Of a DNA stretch of 32,197 nucleotides, positions 8,127 to 15,854 are shown piece by piece; positions within the stretch are counted from its first letter, which is position 1; every line of letters begins with the position of its first letter. Origin of the DNA: Spirochaetales bacterium. Lineage in GTDB: Bacteria > Spirochaetota > Spirochaetia > Sphaerochaetales > Sphaerochaetaceae. The translations under genes were made by a program, and so were the position numbers. Under the pieces are notes generated by a model. It worked only from the letters and a program-made list of their open reading frames with translations, ran no database searches and was not told where the DNA came from. The stretch is taken from NCBI GenBank assembly GCA_017470995.1, contig JAFUXI010000040.1, positions 1-32,197 of the forward strand, read 5' to 3'.

Positions 8127-8333
8127 TTACTTGGACTGCATCCCGTAGCGCTTGTTGAATCTCTCGACTCTTCCTGTCGAGTCAACCAGCTTCTGGGTGC
8201 CTGTAAAGAACGGGTGACAAGCGGAGCAAATTTCAACCGTGAGGTTCTTTGCTGTTGTCTTTGTCTTGATGACATTGCCGCATGAGCACTTGATCTCAGT
8301 AAGCTCATACTTCGGGTGGATTCCATTCTTCAT
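8127..8333 (-). CDS. rpmE: Ribosomal protein bL31 (zinc-binding type)
   Basis: A 68-residue protein with the bL31 signature: MKNGIHPKY at the start, then Cys16-x-Cys18, Cys36 and Cys39 as the zinc ligands of the C-plus type, SACHPFFTG, and the [14 protein letters not shown] tail. It is a component of the 50S subunit at the intersubunit bridge. It starts at ATG 8333 with GGAGGA seven bases upstream. It follows rho after 69 bases and ends at a strong terminator. A CTGCTG/CAGCAG stem (8354-8359 with 8368-8373) lies in the leader and could be a regulatory hairpin. Confidence 0.97.
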   Translation of the reverse strand: MKNGIHPKYELTEIKCSCGNVIKTKTTAKNLTVEICSACHPFFTGTQKLVDSTGRVERFNKRYGMQSK

Positions 8334-8402
8334 TTTTGTCCTCCGTTTTCCGCCTGCTGGTGTAGTGCAGCAGACTGCAAGAGTTAATAAGCCGTCTCCG
8401 TT

Positions 8403-10313
8403 TTAGAACATGGGAACGGTCCCCGTGTTCATGGAACGCAAGAACGCCTCATTATTCTTGGTTTTACGCATTTTGTCAATGAGGAACTCAGTCATTTCAA
8501 GGTCCTCGAGATCGTTTATCGCATTTCTGAGAATCCAGATACGTGCAGCCTCGTCCTTGGACAGGATCAGGTCCTCACGTCTGGTTCCGCTCTTCTTGAT
8601 ATTGATGGCCGGATACAGCCTTCTGTCGGCCATTCTCCTGTCAAGGACTATCTCGCTGTTACCGGTTCCCTTGAACTCTTCAAAGATGACTTCATCCATC
8701 CTGGAGCCGGTCTCGATCAGAGCAGATGCAATGATTGTCAGAGATCCGCCGTTCTCGATGTTTCTTGCCGCACCGAAGAACCTCTTGGGCTTGTGAAGCG
8801 CATTGGAATCAACACCACCGGAAAGGATCTTTCCGCTTGCAGGTACGGTCTGGTTGTAGGCTCTTGCAAGGCGGGTGATCGAATCCAGGAGAATAACTAC
8901 ATCCTTGCCGTGTTCGACAAGGCGCTTTGCCTTCTCGATGACCATCTCGGCGACCGTAACGTGGCGTGTGGCCTGCTCGTCGAACGTGGAAGCTATGACC
9001 TCGCCGCGGACATTGCGTCTCATGTCAGTGACTTCCTCGGGTCTCTCGTCTACGAGAAGGACCATGAGCTTGATCTCAGGATGGTTGGTGGTAATCGAAT
9101 TGGCAATCTGTTGCAGGAGGATGGTCTTTCCTGTTCTCGGAGGAGCTGTAATGAGGGCTCTCTGGCCTTTTCCTATGGGGCAGAACAGATTGATGATCCT
9201 CATCGATACATCATTGTCGGTTCTTTCGGTCTCGAGGTTGATTCTCTGGTCGGGATAGAGCGGAATCAGGTTATCGAAACTCGTGCGGGTCTTGGCCACG
9301 ATGGGAGCATCTCCGTTGACGGTTGCGATCTTTGCGATTGCGAAGAATCTCTCGTTGTCCTTCGGTGTTCTCATCATTCCTTCGATGGTATCTCCGGTCT
9401 TGAGGTTCAGGAACTTGATGATGGCAGGTGAGACATAGACATCCTCGGGGCCTGAGAGATAGCTGTTGAGCGGCGAGCGTAGGAATCCGTAACCATCGCT
9501 GAGAATCTCCAGGGTACCTGTTGCATAGATGACGCCGCCGTTGCGGCTGAAGGTCTTCAGAAGCTCGACTATGACTTCCTGCTTCTTGTACTCCAGATAA
9601 TCATCGACGGAAGTTCCTGCCATCTCTGCAAGGCGCTCCTTGAGCTCGTCTGCAGGCCTTGTGACAAGGTCTCCGATTATGATCCTGTGGTTAAGATGAT
9701 CGGCATATTCCTCGTCGGTTATGGAAATCTCTTCCATGGTCAGGGCTTTCTTCTGGTTGTTTCTCTGTTGCTGCTCCTGCTTGCCGTTATTGTTGTTGAA
9801 CTGCTTGTCGAAATTGCGGTTCTTGTTCTTCTGATTGCGCTGGTTGCGGTTGTTGAAGCGATGGTCATTCTGTTGACTTTCAGAGGTCTGCTCCTCAGCC
9901 TTCTGCTCTGCTGCCGGAGCTTCCTTTTCTGCGGTTTCAACTTTCTCGGGTACGGCCTTTTCAGGCTCTGCCTTCTCGGATTCTTCCTTGACAGGCTCGG
10001 TCTTCTCGGTATCGGCCTTGATTTCCTTCTTGGCGGACTTGGAATCCGACTTCTTCTGCTTCGGCGGTCTGCCTCTGCGCTTTTTGGAAGCGTCGTCCTG
10101 AGATTTCTCCTCTGCAGGTGCTTCGACCTGAGGCTCGGACTGAGCCTTCACCTCGGTGATTTTCTCTACGGGTTTCTCTTCCGCGGTCTTGGTCTCTGCT
10201 TCCTTGGCAGCCTGGACCTTGACGGTTTTCTTGGCTACGGGTTTTCTCTTGATTACGAGTTTCTTTGCTACTTGTGTGGCCTCTTCAGTCACAGTTGCGT
10301 TTTCGTTATCCAT
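8403..10313 (-). CDS. rho: Transcription termination factor Rho with long disordered N-terminal extension
   Basis: Hexameric RNA helicase that ends transcription. At 636 residues it is about 215 longer than E. coli Rho (419). Residues 1-145 are Lys/Glu/Ala-rich and include an AT-hook-like core RRGRPPK (79-85). Residues 147-198 are Asn/Gln/Arg-rich. Then come the primary RNA-binding OSB fold with DGYGFLRS (283-290), the ATP-site segment with Walker A APPRTGKT (400-407), Walker [11 protein letters not shown] (472-481) and the C-terminal SGTRREDLI region. The core is intact, so the enzyme should be active. It starts at ATG 10313 with GGAG seven bases upstream. A consensus promoter lies about 100 bases upstream, inside the end of lnt. 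Confidence 0.97.
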   Translation of the reverse strand: MDNENATVTEEATQVAKKLVIKRKPVAKKTVKVQAAKEAETKTAEEKPVEKITEVKAQSEPQVEAPAEEKSQDDASKKRRGRPPKQKKSDSKSAKKEIKADTEKTEPVKEESEKAEPEKAVPEKVETAEKEAPAAEQKAEEQTSESQQNDHRFNNRNQRNQKNKNRNFDKQFNNNNGKQEQQQRNNQKKALTMEEISITDEEYADHLNHRIIIGDLVTRPADELKERLAEMAGTSVDDYLEYKKQEVIVELLKTFSRNGGVIYATGTLEILSDGYGFLRSPLNSYLSGPEDVYVSPAIIKFLNLKTGDTIEGMMRTPKDNERFFAIAKIATVNGDAPIVAKTRTSFDNLIPLYPDQRINLETERTDNDVSMRIINLFCPIGKGQRALITAPPRTGKTILLQQIANSITTNHPEIKLMVLLVDERPEEVTDMRRNVRGEVIASTFDEQATRHVTVAEMVIEKAKRLVEHGKDVVILLDSITRLARAYNQTVPASGKILSGGVDSNALHKPKRFFGAARNIENGGSLTIIASALIETGSRMDEVIFEEFKGTGNSEIVLDRRMADRRLYPAINIKKSGTRREDLILSKDEAARIWILRNAINDLEDLEMTEFLIDKMRKTKNNEAFLRSMNTGTVPMF

Positions 10314-10420
10314 TTAATTGCTCCGAATATGCCCAATGCGGGCTTGCTGGTAAAACATGGTAAAAAACAATGATTTTCTATGGGATTTGGAACAGTTGGT
10401 TCCTTATTGTTGACGAGTAA

Positions 10421-10449
10421 ATAATATACCTGGCTGGGTGCCGTGTCAA
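10421..10449 (-). promoter_or_regulatory. Consensus sigma-70 promoter for rho
   Basis: On the minus strand TTGACA (10444-10449) is followed by 17 bases and TATTAT (10421-10426). The -35 contains the lnt stop codon (10446-10448). Transcription should start near 10414 and give a leader of about 100 bases, with a GGAAC/GTTCC stem (10389-10393 with 10399-10403) and a short GCCC/GGGC stem (10331-10343). The long leader would suit the autogenous control known for rho genes. Confidence 0.82.
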
Positions 10450-12209
10450 GAATTGGCCTTGCCGGCACCCTTCTTTGCAATCATCTGGCGGATCTTGCGG
10501 CTTGCAACAATCGCAAATCCGATGGCCAACAGTGCATAGGAAACGTAAACGCAGATGTCGGCGCTGATATCTATGGTTCTTGTATAGAAAGTAGTTCCGT
10601 AGGTCTTTCCGCTGTAGATGGGTACGTCCCAGAGCTTGTAGCCCATTTTGAAAGGTTCCATCTCACCCTGGATCTTTCCGTCCGGAGTAATCAGACATGT
10701 CAGACCGCTGTTGGTGCTTCTGAGCATGGTGCGTCTGGTCTCCACGCATCTGAAGACTGCCATCACCGCATGCTGGCGCTCTGCAGCCTCGGAACCGGAC
10801 CAGGAGTCATTTGTCATGTTCACGATCAGATCCGCACCGTTTGCAACGAAACCGGCACAGATGTCGCCGAAGACATCCTCATAGCAGATGGGGGTCGAGA
10901 AAGTGATGCCGTTCGAAGTCTCGAAGACAACGCTCTCGGTTCCCTTCTCCCACCAGTGGTAGTCATTGGCCTTCAGGAGGTTGTACAGCCACGGCATCTG
11001 CTTCTGGTACGGGAAATGCTCCGTAAACGGTACAAGATGCTGCTTGAGGTAGGTCTGCTTGATGGTATTGTCATCGAACAGGATGACAGAGTTGTAGTCC
11101 TTCTTGTTCCAGTTACCCTCTTCATCATAGGGAGGAAGGCTCTCATCCGCTATCACGCTTGACGGGTTGCCGGTAAGAAGAGGCAGGCCCAGTTCGGAAC
11201 CGAATCTGACGAAATCATCGACAAGGCCCTGAATTTTTCTCAGGTAATCGAATGTATCTCCCTCGTCCTTGCCCGAGTACGGGTATTTGGTGTACCAGTT
11301 CACGGACGGAACGAATGCTGTCTCCGACCAGACAACCATATCCGGATTCTGGAGCATGGCTTCAAGACTCATCTTGGAAAGATTTATGAAATTGCGCTTG
11401 TAGGTATCGTAGCCGCCCTTCCATGAATCGGCGTTGTGCTGCACTGTCGCGACTTTGAAGGAATTGTCCTTCTCCGCCTTGGTCCAGAAAGACAGTCTCA
11501 CGATACCATAGACGATCTGACCGATAAGAAGAACCGCAAACAGGATTACAGTCACCTTATGGAACAGGACATGTTTCCAGAGACCCTCGGATCTTTCCGT
11601 GGTGGTCCTGCTATAGTGGTCGCAGAGCCAGTTGCCCAAGAAGGCCTGCGGCATGACCAGCATGAAGGTCAGTCCCCAGATTCCGAAGAGGTCTGCAATC
11701 TGGATCAGAACCCTATAGTTGTAAAGGGCATAAGCTATCGAACCATAGGGATAACCTGCGAACCAGTTCTGTGAAAGATATGCATAGGCAACCCAAACGA
11801 TAGCCTGGAATACATGTGTAAGCCTTCCTTTCAATATAAACCCGAGCCAACGGTCCATCGCTTTGAGAGCAAGGAACAAAAACAGCATCTCAGTGCCCTT
11901 GATGATGGTTACTATGAGGATGGCAAACGGATGGAAGGTTGTAAGCCAGTAGTTGAATATGCTGTAGTAAACGAAACCGTAAAGGAATCCGTATGCACCG
12001 ACAAGGCGCCAGGAGGTGTTTCTGATTACGGCAAACACCGGGATGAGTACAAAGAATGCAAGAAACCCGAAGCCCGTCTTGGACATGAATGACGGATGGG
12101 CCAATGAGAATACCAGTGCGGAAATCAACAACAGAGCAACCTCAGAGCATACTGTTCTGAGGTTGCGCCTGCGTAGAACCTTCTCGTTTACGCAAAATGG
12201 ACTTTTCAT
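10446..12209 (-). CDS. lnt: Apolipoprotein N-acyltransferase
   Basis: Inner-membrane enzyme that adds the third acyl chain to the N-terminal Cys of lipoproteins. It has 587 residues (family about 510-550). The N-terminal 245 residues contain about seven hydrophobic helices. The periplasmic nitrilase-like domain holds the Glu-Lys-Cys triad: Glu296 in WSETAF, Lys389 in KQHLVPFTE and Cys442 in PICYED. A last helix and a basic tail follow. It starts at ATG 12209 with only a weak GGA upstream; the gene lies 15 bases after hup and may depend on its translation. The window also encodes at least one predicted lipoprotein (28901-29803), a substrate type for this enzyme. Confidence 0.95.
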   Translation of the reverse strand: MKSPFCVNEKVLRRRNLRTVCSEVALLLISALVFSLAHPSFMSKTGFGFLAFFVLIPVFAVIRNTSWRLVGAYGFLYGFVYYSIFNYWLTTFHPFAILIVTIIKGTEMLFLFLALKAMDRWLGFILKGRLTHVFQAIVWVAYAYLSQNWFAGYPYGSIAYALYNYRVLIQIADLFGIWGLTFMLVMPQAFLGNWLCDHYSRTTTERSEGLWKHVLFHKVTVILFAVLLIGQIVYGIVRLSFWTKAEKDNSFKVATVQHNADSWKGGYDTYKRNFINLSKMSLEAMLQNPDMVVWSETAFVPSVNWYTKYPYSGKDEGDTFDYLRKIQGLVDDFVRFGSELGLPLLTGNPSSVIADESLPPYDEEGNWNKKDYNSVILFDDNTIKQTYLKQHLVPFTEHFPYQKQMPWLYNLLKANDYHWWEKGTESVVFETSNGITFSTPICYEDVFGDICAGFVANGADLIVNMTNDSWSGSEAAERQHAVMAVFRCVETRRTMLRSTNSGLTCLITPDGKIQGEMEPFKMGYKLWDVPIYSGKTYGTTFYTRTIDISADICVYVSYALLAIGFAIVASRKIRQMIAKKGAGKANS

Positions 12210-12224
12210 GTATGTATGTCCGAC

Positions 12225-12533
12225 TTAGTTTTCCTGACGAAGGTCCCAGACGAGGTCCTTCAGCTCCTTGCCGGGGCGGAAGACTGCAACACCGTGGGTG
12301 TCAACTGCAACCAGATCACCGGTTTTGGGATTGCGGGCCTTTTCTCTGCCCTTGCGTGTTCTGACCTCGAATGTTCCGAATCCGCGGAGCTCGATGATCT
12401 TCTCTTCCTTGAGACCGGCCTTGACTTCCTCAAAGAACTCATCGACGATCTGGTGGATATCACTTCTGTTTATGCCAAGTTTGTCATGAAGATGCTCAAT
12501 GATAACGGCTTTGGTAAGTTTTGTCTTTTCCAT
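12225..12533 (-). CDS. hup: HU/IHF-family DNA-bending protein
   Basis: Histone-like nucleoid protein of 102 residues (HU is usually about 90). The N-terminal helices carry the dimer-forming pattern KTKLTKAVIIEHLHDKLG. The core shows RGFGTFEVRTRKGREKARNP (about 50-69), which includes the RNP turn at the tip of the DNA-binding arm, and ends with VAVFRPGKELK. A short charged tail follows. It binds and bends DNA as a dimer. It starts at ATG 12533 with GGGG upstream and lies 25 bases after rpsT. The motif alone does not separate HU from IHF, but a single gene in this block suggests a homodimeric HU. Confidence 0.93.
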   Translation of the reverse strand: MEKTKLTKAVIIEHLHDKLGINRSDIHQIVDEFFEEVKAGLKEEKIIELRGFGTFEVRTRKGREKARNPKTGDLVAVDTHGVAVFRPGKELKDLVWDLRQEN

Positions 12534-12558
12534 TGCTTTACCCCAATTATTCTATTGT

Positions 12559-12816
12559 TCAAGCCATCTTGTTGAACTTGATGTTCATTCTGGACTTCTT
12601 TCTGTCAGATGTGTTGTGATGGATTGTGCCCTTGTTTACTGCGCTATCCATAAGCTTGAAGGAAAGCTTCATTGCCTTCTCAGCGGCCTCTTTGTCTCCA
12701 GCCTCAACAGCTGCATCAAAAGCCTTGATTGCCGTGCGGAACTGACTCTTTGTCTCGCGATTGCGGAGTCTTCTGGCCTTATTCTGACGATCTCTCTTGT
12801 CTGCGGAACGATTCAC
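12559..12816 (-). CDS. rpsT: Ribosomal protein bS20
   Basis: An 85-residue small-subunit protein that binds 16S rRNA. It matches S20 by its basic N-terminus (NRSADKRDRQNKARRLRNRE), the helix FRTAIKAFDAAVEAGDKEAAE, KGTIHHNT in the loop, and the KKSRMNIKF tail. I place the start at GTG 12816 because GGAGG lies six bases before it. A longer frame starting with TTG at 12828 would overlap that ribosome binding site. It is first in the rpsT-hup-lnt unit and has its own promoter and a structured leader. Confidence 0.95.
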   Translation of the reverse strand: MNRSADKRDRQNKARRLRNRETKSQFRTAIKAFDAAVEAGDKEAAEKAMKLSFKLMDSAVNKGTIHHNTSDRKKSRMNIKFNKMA

Positions 12817-12829
12817 TGTTACCTCCAAC

Positions 12830-12890
12830 TATCTTTAACAAGATAAAATAATTATTTCAAATAATACCGTCGCTGGAAAACCGCGACGTC
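12830..12890 (-). promoter_or_regulatory. Structured 5' leader of rpsT
   Basis: Three stems follow one another between the promoter and the ribosome binding site: a GC-rich one, GTCGC/GCGAC with an added GG/CC pair (about 12869-12887); an AT stem ATTAT/ATAAT (12851-12865); and TATCTT/AAGATA (12830-12835 with 12840-12845), which ends just before the GGAGG. S20 is known to control its own translation in E. coli, so this could be its target here, but that is inference. Confidence 0.45.
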
Positions 12891-12895
12891 TACAA

Positions 12896-12924
12896 AACAT
12901 ATCACAGACCTTAAAACTGGTCAA
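12896..12924 (-). promoter_or_regulatory. Sigma-70 promoter for rpsT-hup-lnt
   Basis: On the minus strand TTGACC (12919-12924) is followed by 17 bases and TATGTT (12896-12901), with an extended -10 TG one base before it. It lies about 70 bases upstream of the rpsT start and 18 bases downstream of the PSP1 gene's stop. Confidence 0.7.
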
Positions 12925-12948
12925 TACAACACTTTAAGGAACTTCGCA

Positions 12949-14112
12949 CTAATTTGAGAGGAACTCCTCCTGGAACTGCTGGGAAACCTCCCATCTGGCG
13001 CTGTCGAAGTTGTATGAGAGCTCATCCCTCGGTATCTGGAACTGTCTTCCCTCCGGCCCGGAAACCGTCATTTTATGCGACAAAATGTTGATTTCCGTAA
13101 CTTTGAAGAGATCACCGCCGATCTTGATCCTGCTTCCCTCCGCGGGATAGGCCTGCTTCTCTTCCATATAGAAATCATACTCATAGCTCAGACAGCAAAG
13201 GAGCCTTCCGCACGGGCCCGAAATCTTCATGGAATTGAGCGACAGATTCTGCTCCTTGGCCATCTTGATGGTAACCGGCTTGAGCTTGTCAGACACACAG
13301 TGGCAGCAGAAATCCCGTCCGCACACGGCAAGACCGCCCAGAACCCTGGACTCGTCCCTGACGCCGATCTGTCTCAACTCGATCCTCATGCGGAAAACCG
13401 AAACAAGATCCTTTACCAGGTCCCTGAAGTCGACTCTGTCCTCTGCAGTGAAGAAGAACAACACCTTGGGCTCGCAGAGAAGGAAATGAGCCGTAACCAG
13501 CTTCATGTCCAGATTGCGTTTGGCAATCTTCTCGCGACAGATCTTGATGGCTTCCTTCTCCTCTTCCTTGTTCTCGGAATAGCGCCTGATTTCCTCCGGT
13601 GTGGCCATGTGGGATATCCATTCGACATCACCGTCGACCTCCACCATCTGGGGCTCCTTGTACTCCGAATCCCAGATTCCGCGCTCATCGATCTCAGGGT
13701 CATCCGGAACTATGGTTTCGGGTCTCTCGCTCCTGATCTCGAAAACCGGCACCGGCCCCATGTTGAGGCACTGTCCGTCGGTCTCCACCATCACGTTGTC
13801 ATCCTGAACATAGCCCGATACCGCCAGATCTGCATCATCATCGGGGTTTTTCGAAGGTTCGAAGTGGCAAGCGCCCTTGCAGGTCTTACATCCGGGACAG
13901 TACGAGGACTGCTGGCTCAAAGAAGCTGCCGACCCGACCACTATTCCCATATCCAGTCCGTAGCGTGTCGGGGAAACGACATAGGTGCCGGGATAGAAGA
14001 CACTCTCGCTGGCACAGACGGTAAGGTCGTTGCTGCTGGGAGTCTTTACCAGATATATGTAGGCCTGCTGGACCTGTTCTTTCTTCTTGTTGTCTCTATA
14101 ATCTTTTGACAT
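12949..14112 (-). CDS. PSP1 domain protein (RicT/YaaT-like)
   Basis: A 387-residue protein of the family that includes B. subtilis RicT, part of the Fe-S-containing RicAFT complex that affects RNA processing. The C-terminal core carries the family Cys pattern: GRDFCCHC (Cys269, 270, 272, with Cys264 before it), the SIKMAKEQNLS-like segment, then ISGPCGRLLCCLSYE (Cys301, 306, 307). The N-terminal part holds a separate CPGCKTCKGAC motif (Cys72, 75, 78, 82). Between them is an acidic insertion of about 90 residues that I do not recognise. The start is ATG 14112; an in-frame TTG at 14169 lies in the preceding terminator region and is rejected. The gene is followed by rpsT. Its role in spirochaetes is unknown to me. 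Confidence 0.85.
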   Translation of the reverse strand: MSKDYRDNKKKEQVQQAYIYLVKTPSSNDLTVCASESVFYPGTYVVSPTRYGLDMGIVVGSAASLSQQSSYCPGCKTCKGACHFEPSKNPDDDADLAVSGYVQDDNVMVETDGQCLNMGPVPVFEIRSERPETIVPDDPEIDERGIWDSEYKEPQMVEVDGDVEWISHMATPEEIRRYSENKEEEKEAIKICREKIAKRNLDMKLVTAHFLLCEPKVLFFFTAEDRVDFRDLVKDLVSVFRMRIELRQIGVRDESRVLGGLAVCGRDFCCHCVSDKLKPVTIKMAKEQNLSLNSMKISGPCGRLLCCLSYEYDFYMEEKQAYPAEGSRIKIGGDLFKVTEINILSHKMTVSGPEGRQFQIPRDELSYNFDSARWEVSQQFQEEFLSN

Positions 14113-14165
14113 ATCTTGGAAATGATAATTTATTATCGGTGTTTCAACAAGATGTTGCAGCGGAA

Positions 14166-14196
14166 ACAAAAACAGCAGCCTCTTCCGAAGCTGCTG
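14166..14196 (-). terminator. Rho-independent terminator after the DUF4143 ATPase gene
   Basis: On the minus strand CAGCAGC (14190-14196) pairs with GCTGCTG (14173-14179) around a ten-base loop, followed by TTTTTGTTT. It lies seven bases after the ATPase stop codon and insulates the PSP1 gene. Confidence 0.88.
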
Positions 14197-14202
14197 CCGT
14201 AT

Positions 14203-15501
14203 TCAAATTGATAGAGGATCCTCATCAAGCAGGAACTGCTCTATCCCGACATAGCGTATTCCAAGGTCATCGGTCCAAGGTTTCATATATCCTTTGACTA
14301 CCACGTATTTGCCGAAGGAATCGGGTATCCGTCTGAGGGATTCCAGCTCCTGGCTTCTCTTGGCGGGGTCATCGACATCCAATGCGCATTGGATGTAATG
14401 CCTTCGGCTTCCTCTGTTCACAACGAAATCGATCTCCAGGTTCTGCCGATAGCTCTTTCCTTCCCGGTTCTTTCCGTTCTTCTCAATGATTCCGACATCT
14501 ACGTCATAGCCACGTCTGACGAGATCGTTGTACAGGGCATTCTCCATCAGATGGTTCTCCTCAAGCTGCCTGAAGTTCAGTCTTGCGTTCCTGAGTCCGA
14601 GGTCGCAATAGTAGTACTTCAAGGGACTCTGCAGATATCTTCGTCCCTTCACGTCATACCGAGAGGACTTGCTTATGAGAAACGCATCAACGAAATAACC
14701 TATGTACAGGTCAATGGTGTCCGGACTGATTTTAGTCTTCCACTCTGTGTCGAATGTATTGGACAGGCGTGAAGGACTTGTGAGAGACCCGACTCCGGAT
14801 GCAAGAACATCAAGCAGAGTCTCAAGCTTTCCGGATTCGTTGCGTATGTCATGACGATCAAGCACGTCCTTGATATATGTCCGTGTCAGAAGGTCCCTGA
14901 GGTAGGAGCTTTTCTTCTCATGCGTATCAAGCTGAAGGACATAGGGCATTCCTCCATATGTGTAGTAGTCCTGCCAGGCTTCACGCTTGTCTCCGTCATA
15001 TGCCTCATAGAACTCTGCAAAGGACAGAGGATAGACCCTGATCTCGTCACCCCTGTCACGGAACTGGGTCAGAACATCGGACGAGAGCATCTTGGAGTTG
15101 CTTCCGGTGACATACACATCCACATTGCTCATCTGCATGAAACCGAGTATCACATCGATGAAACCGATCTTGGCGCCGGGGTCATCCACATATGGATTCT
15201 GTATCTCCGAGACATTCTGTATCTCATCTATGAAGACATAGTAACGTTTCCCGTAATCTGCAATTCTCTTTCTGATGAAACCGTCCAGTTCAATCGGGTT
15301 CCTGTATCTTGAGTTCGCCAATACATCCAGAGCCAGAGCGATTATCTGTGATTGCTCGACTCCGTGGTCAAGCAGATAATTCCTGTACAAGTCGAGGAGG
15401 AGCACTGACTTGCCGCATCTTCTGAGTCCTGTGATGACCTTTACGCGACCGTTGTCTTTCTTCTCTATCAGTTTCTCCAGATACTGTTTTCTCTGCAGCA
15501 T
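14203..15501 (-). CDS. AAA_14/DUF4143 ATPase
   Basis: A 432-residue member of the large, poorly characterised family of stand-alone ATPases with an N-terminal AAA_14 domain and a C-terminal DUF4143 domain. Walker A is GLRRCGKS (25-32) and Walker B is YVFIDEIQ (88-95). VTGSNSKML (131-139) corresponds to the sensor strand and YGGMP (182-186) is typical of the family. The C-terminal part has LEIDFV (355-360) followed by a strand ending in a QCALDV turn, resembling a restriction-endonuclease fold. It starts at ATG 15501 with GGAGG six bases upstream. It is a single-gene unit: own promoter, own terminator and two identical operator-like palindromes. Function is unknown; such genes often occur in many copies per genome. 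Confidence 0.88.
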   Translation of the reverse strand: MLQRKQYLEKLIEKKDNGRVKVITGLRRCGKSVLLLDLYRNYLLDHGVEQSQIIALALDVLANSRYRNPIELDGFIRKRIADYGKRYYVFIDEIQNVSEIQNPYVDDPGAKIGFIDVILGFMQMSNVDVYVTGSNSKMLSSDVLTQFRDRGDEIRVYPLSFAEFYEAYDGDKREAWQDYYTYGGMPYVLQLDTHEKKSSYLRDLLTRTYIKDVLDRHDIRNESGKLETLLDVLASGVGSLTSPSRLSNTFDTEWKTKISPDTIDLYIGYFVDAFLISKSSRYDVKGRRYLQSPLKYYYCDLGLRNARLNFRQLEENHLMENALYNDLVRRGYDVDVGIIEKNGKNREGKSYRQNLEIDFVVNRGSRRHYIQCALDVDDPAKRSQELESLRRIPDSFGKYVVVKGYMKPWTDDLGIRYVGIEQFLLDEDPLSI

Positions 15502-15517
15502 GCATACCTCCGTGGTC

Positions 15518-15540
15518 TTTTTGCGTATTTACGCAGAAAA
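15518..15540. repeat. Operator-like palindrome, copy 1 (downstream of the promoter)
   Basis: A 23-base element whose core TGCGTATTTACGCA (15522-15535) is a perfect palindrome around two bases. It is identical over 23 bases to the copy at 15594. It lies between the predicted transcription start and the ribosome binding site of the ATPase gene, where a bound protein would block transcription. Confidence 0.8.
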
Positions 15541-15559
15541 GATTCCAATCTGCAATGAT

Positions 15560-15589
15560 ATAATAGCATCGGCCGTCGCAGAAGTCCAA
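15560..15589 (-). promoter_or_regulatory. Promoter of the DUF4143 ATPase gene
   Basis: On the minus strand TTGGAC (15584-15589) is followed by 18 bases and TATTAT (15560-15565). The two palindromes lie just upstream of the -35 and about 13 bases after the expected start. On the plus strand the same place reads TGATATAAT, a perfect extended -10, so transcription in both directions is possible. Confidence 0.55.
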
Positions 15590-15593
15590 GGAT

Positions 15594-15616
15594 TTTTTGC
15601 GTATTTACGCAGAAAA
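15594..15616. repeat. Operator-like palindrome, copy 2 (upstream of the promoter)
   Basis: Same 23 bases as copy 1, with the palindromic core at 15598-15611. The centres are 76 bases apart, about seven helical turns, which places both sites on nearly the same face of the DNA. Confidence 0.8.
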
Positions 15617-15662
15617 CAGTCTTTTCTTCACTCTCGCCTTGACTTGGAATAATGACTTAACT

Positions 15663-15702
15663 GGGACTGTCGAAAAATAGAAATGCGGCAGTCCCGTCTT
15701 TG
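15663..15702 (+). terminator. Hairpin next to the duplicated tRNA 3' end
   Basis: A ten-base stem with one G-U pair, GGGACTGTCG (15663-15672) with CGGCAGTCCC (15686-15695), followed on the plus strand by GTCTTTGTTT. In position it mirrors the hairpin next to the intact tRNA. It may be the leftover terminator of a lost tRNA copy, or a plus-strand terminator. Confidence 0.5.
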
Positions 15703-15722
15703 TTTACACGGCGGGGGGTTTG
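15697..15722 (-). repeat. Duplicated tRNA-Val 3' end (26-base direct repeat)
   Basis: These 26 bases are identical to 15847-15872, which is the 3' end of tRNA-Val plus its downstream flank. The copy covers the 3' half of the T-arm, the 3' acceptor strand and the start of the terminator region; the rest of the tRNA is missing. It looks like an attachment-site scar or the remains of a tandem tRNA copy. Confidence 0.8.
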
Positions 15723-15819
15723 CCTTCAGGCTACCGGTTGTCCGCCTTCAGGCCGGCTCCGCTTCGGACGCAATGCGTCCTCCTTCCGCTCTGCTTCAAA
15801 CCCCATTGTGCCTAAACAG

Positions 15820-15850
15820 AAGAAGGCAACCCATTTCAGGTTGCCTTCTT
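15820..15850 (-). terminator. Terminator after tRNA-Val
   Basis: A twelve-base perfect stem, AAGAAGGCAACC (15820-15831) with GGTTGCCTTCTT (15839-15850), and a seven-base loop. It is followed by CTGTTT on the minus strand and TGTTT on the plus strand, so it may work in both directions. It starts four bases after the tRNA. Confidence 0.88.
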
Positions 15851-15854
15851 TGTT

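Larger units (their letters stand above)
15502..15854. other. Gene-free stretch between the ATPase gene and tRNA-Val
   Basis: About 350 bases with no believable gene. From left: the ATPase leader and promoter with twin palindromes (15518-15616), a hairpin (15663-15695), a copy of the tRNA-Val 3' end (15697-15722), a GC-rich filler with a ten-base direct repeat GCCTTCAGGC (15722-15731 and 15744-15753) and a GGACGCA/TGCGTCC palindrome (15766-15780), then the tRNA terminator. An open frame at 15683 only translates these repeats. Confidence 0.7.

Noticed and set aside
9687..10373. Leucine/valine-rich plus-strand frame of 228 codons opposite rho
   Set aside because: It is the antisense of the Asn/Gln/Lys/Glu-rich extension of Rho, which gives hydrophobic codons in the opposite frame. 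It has no ribosome binding site and runs through the rho promoter.
13075..14109. 344-codon plus-strand frame opposite the PSP1 gene
   Set aside because: The minus frame carries the conserved PSP1 Cys motifs; the antisense frame shows no family pattern or start signal.
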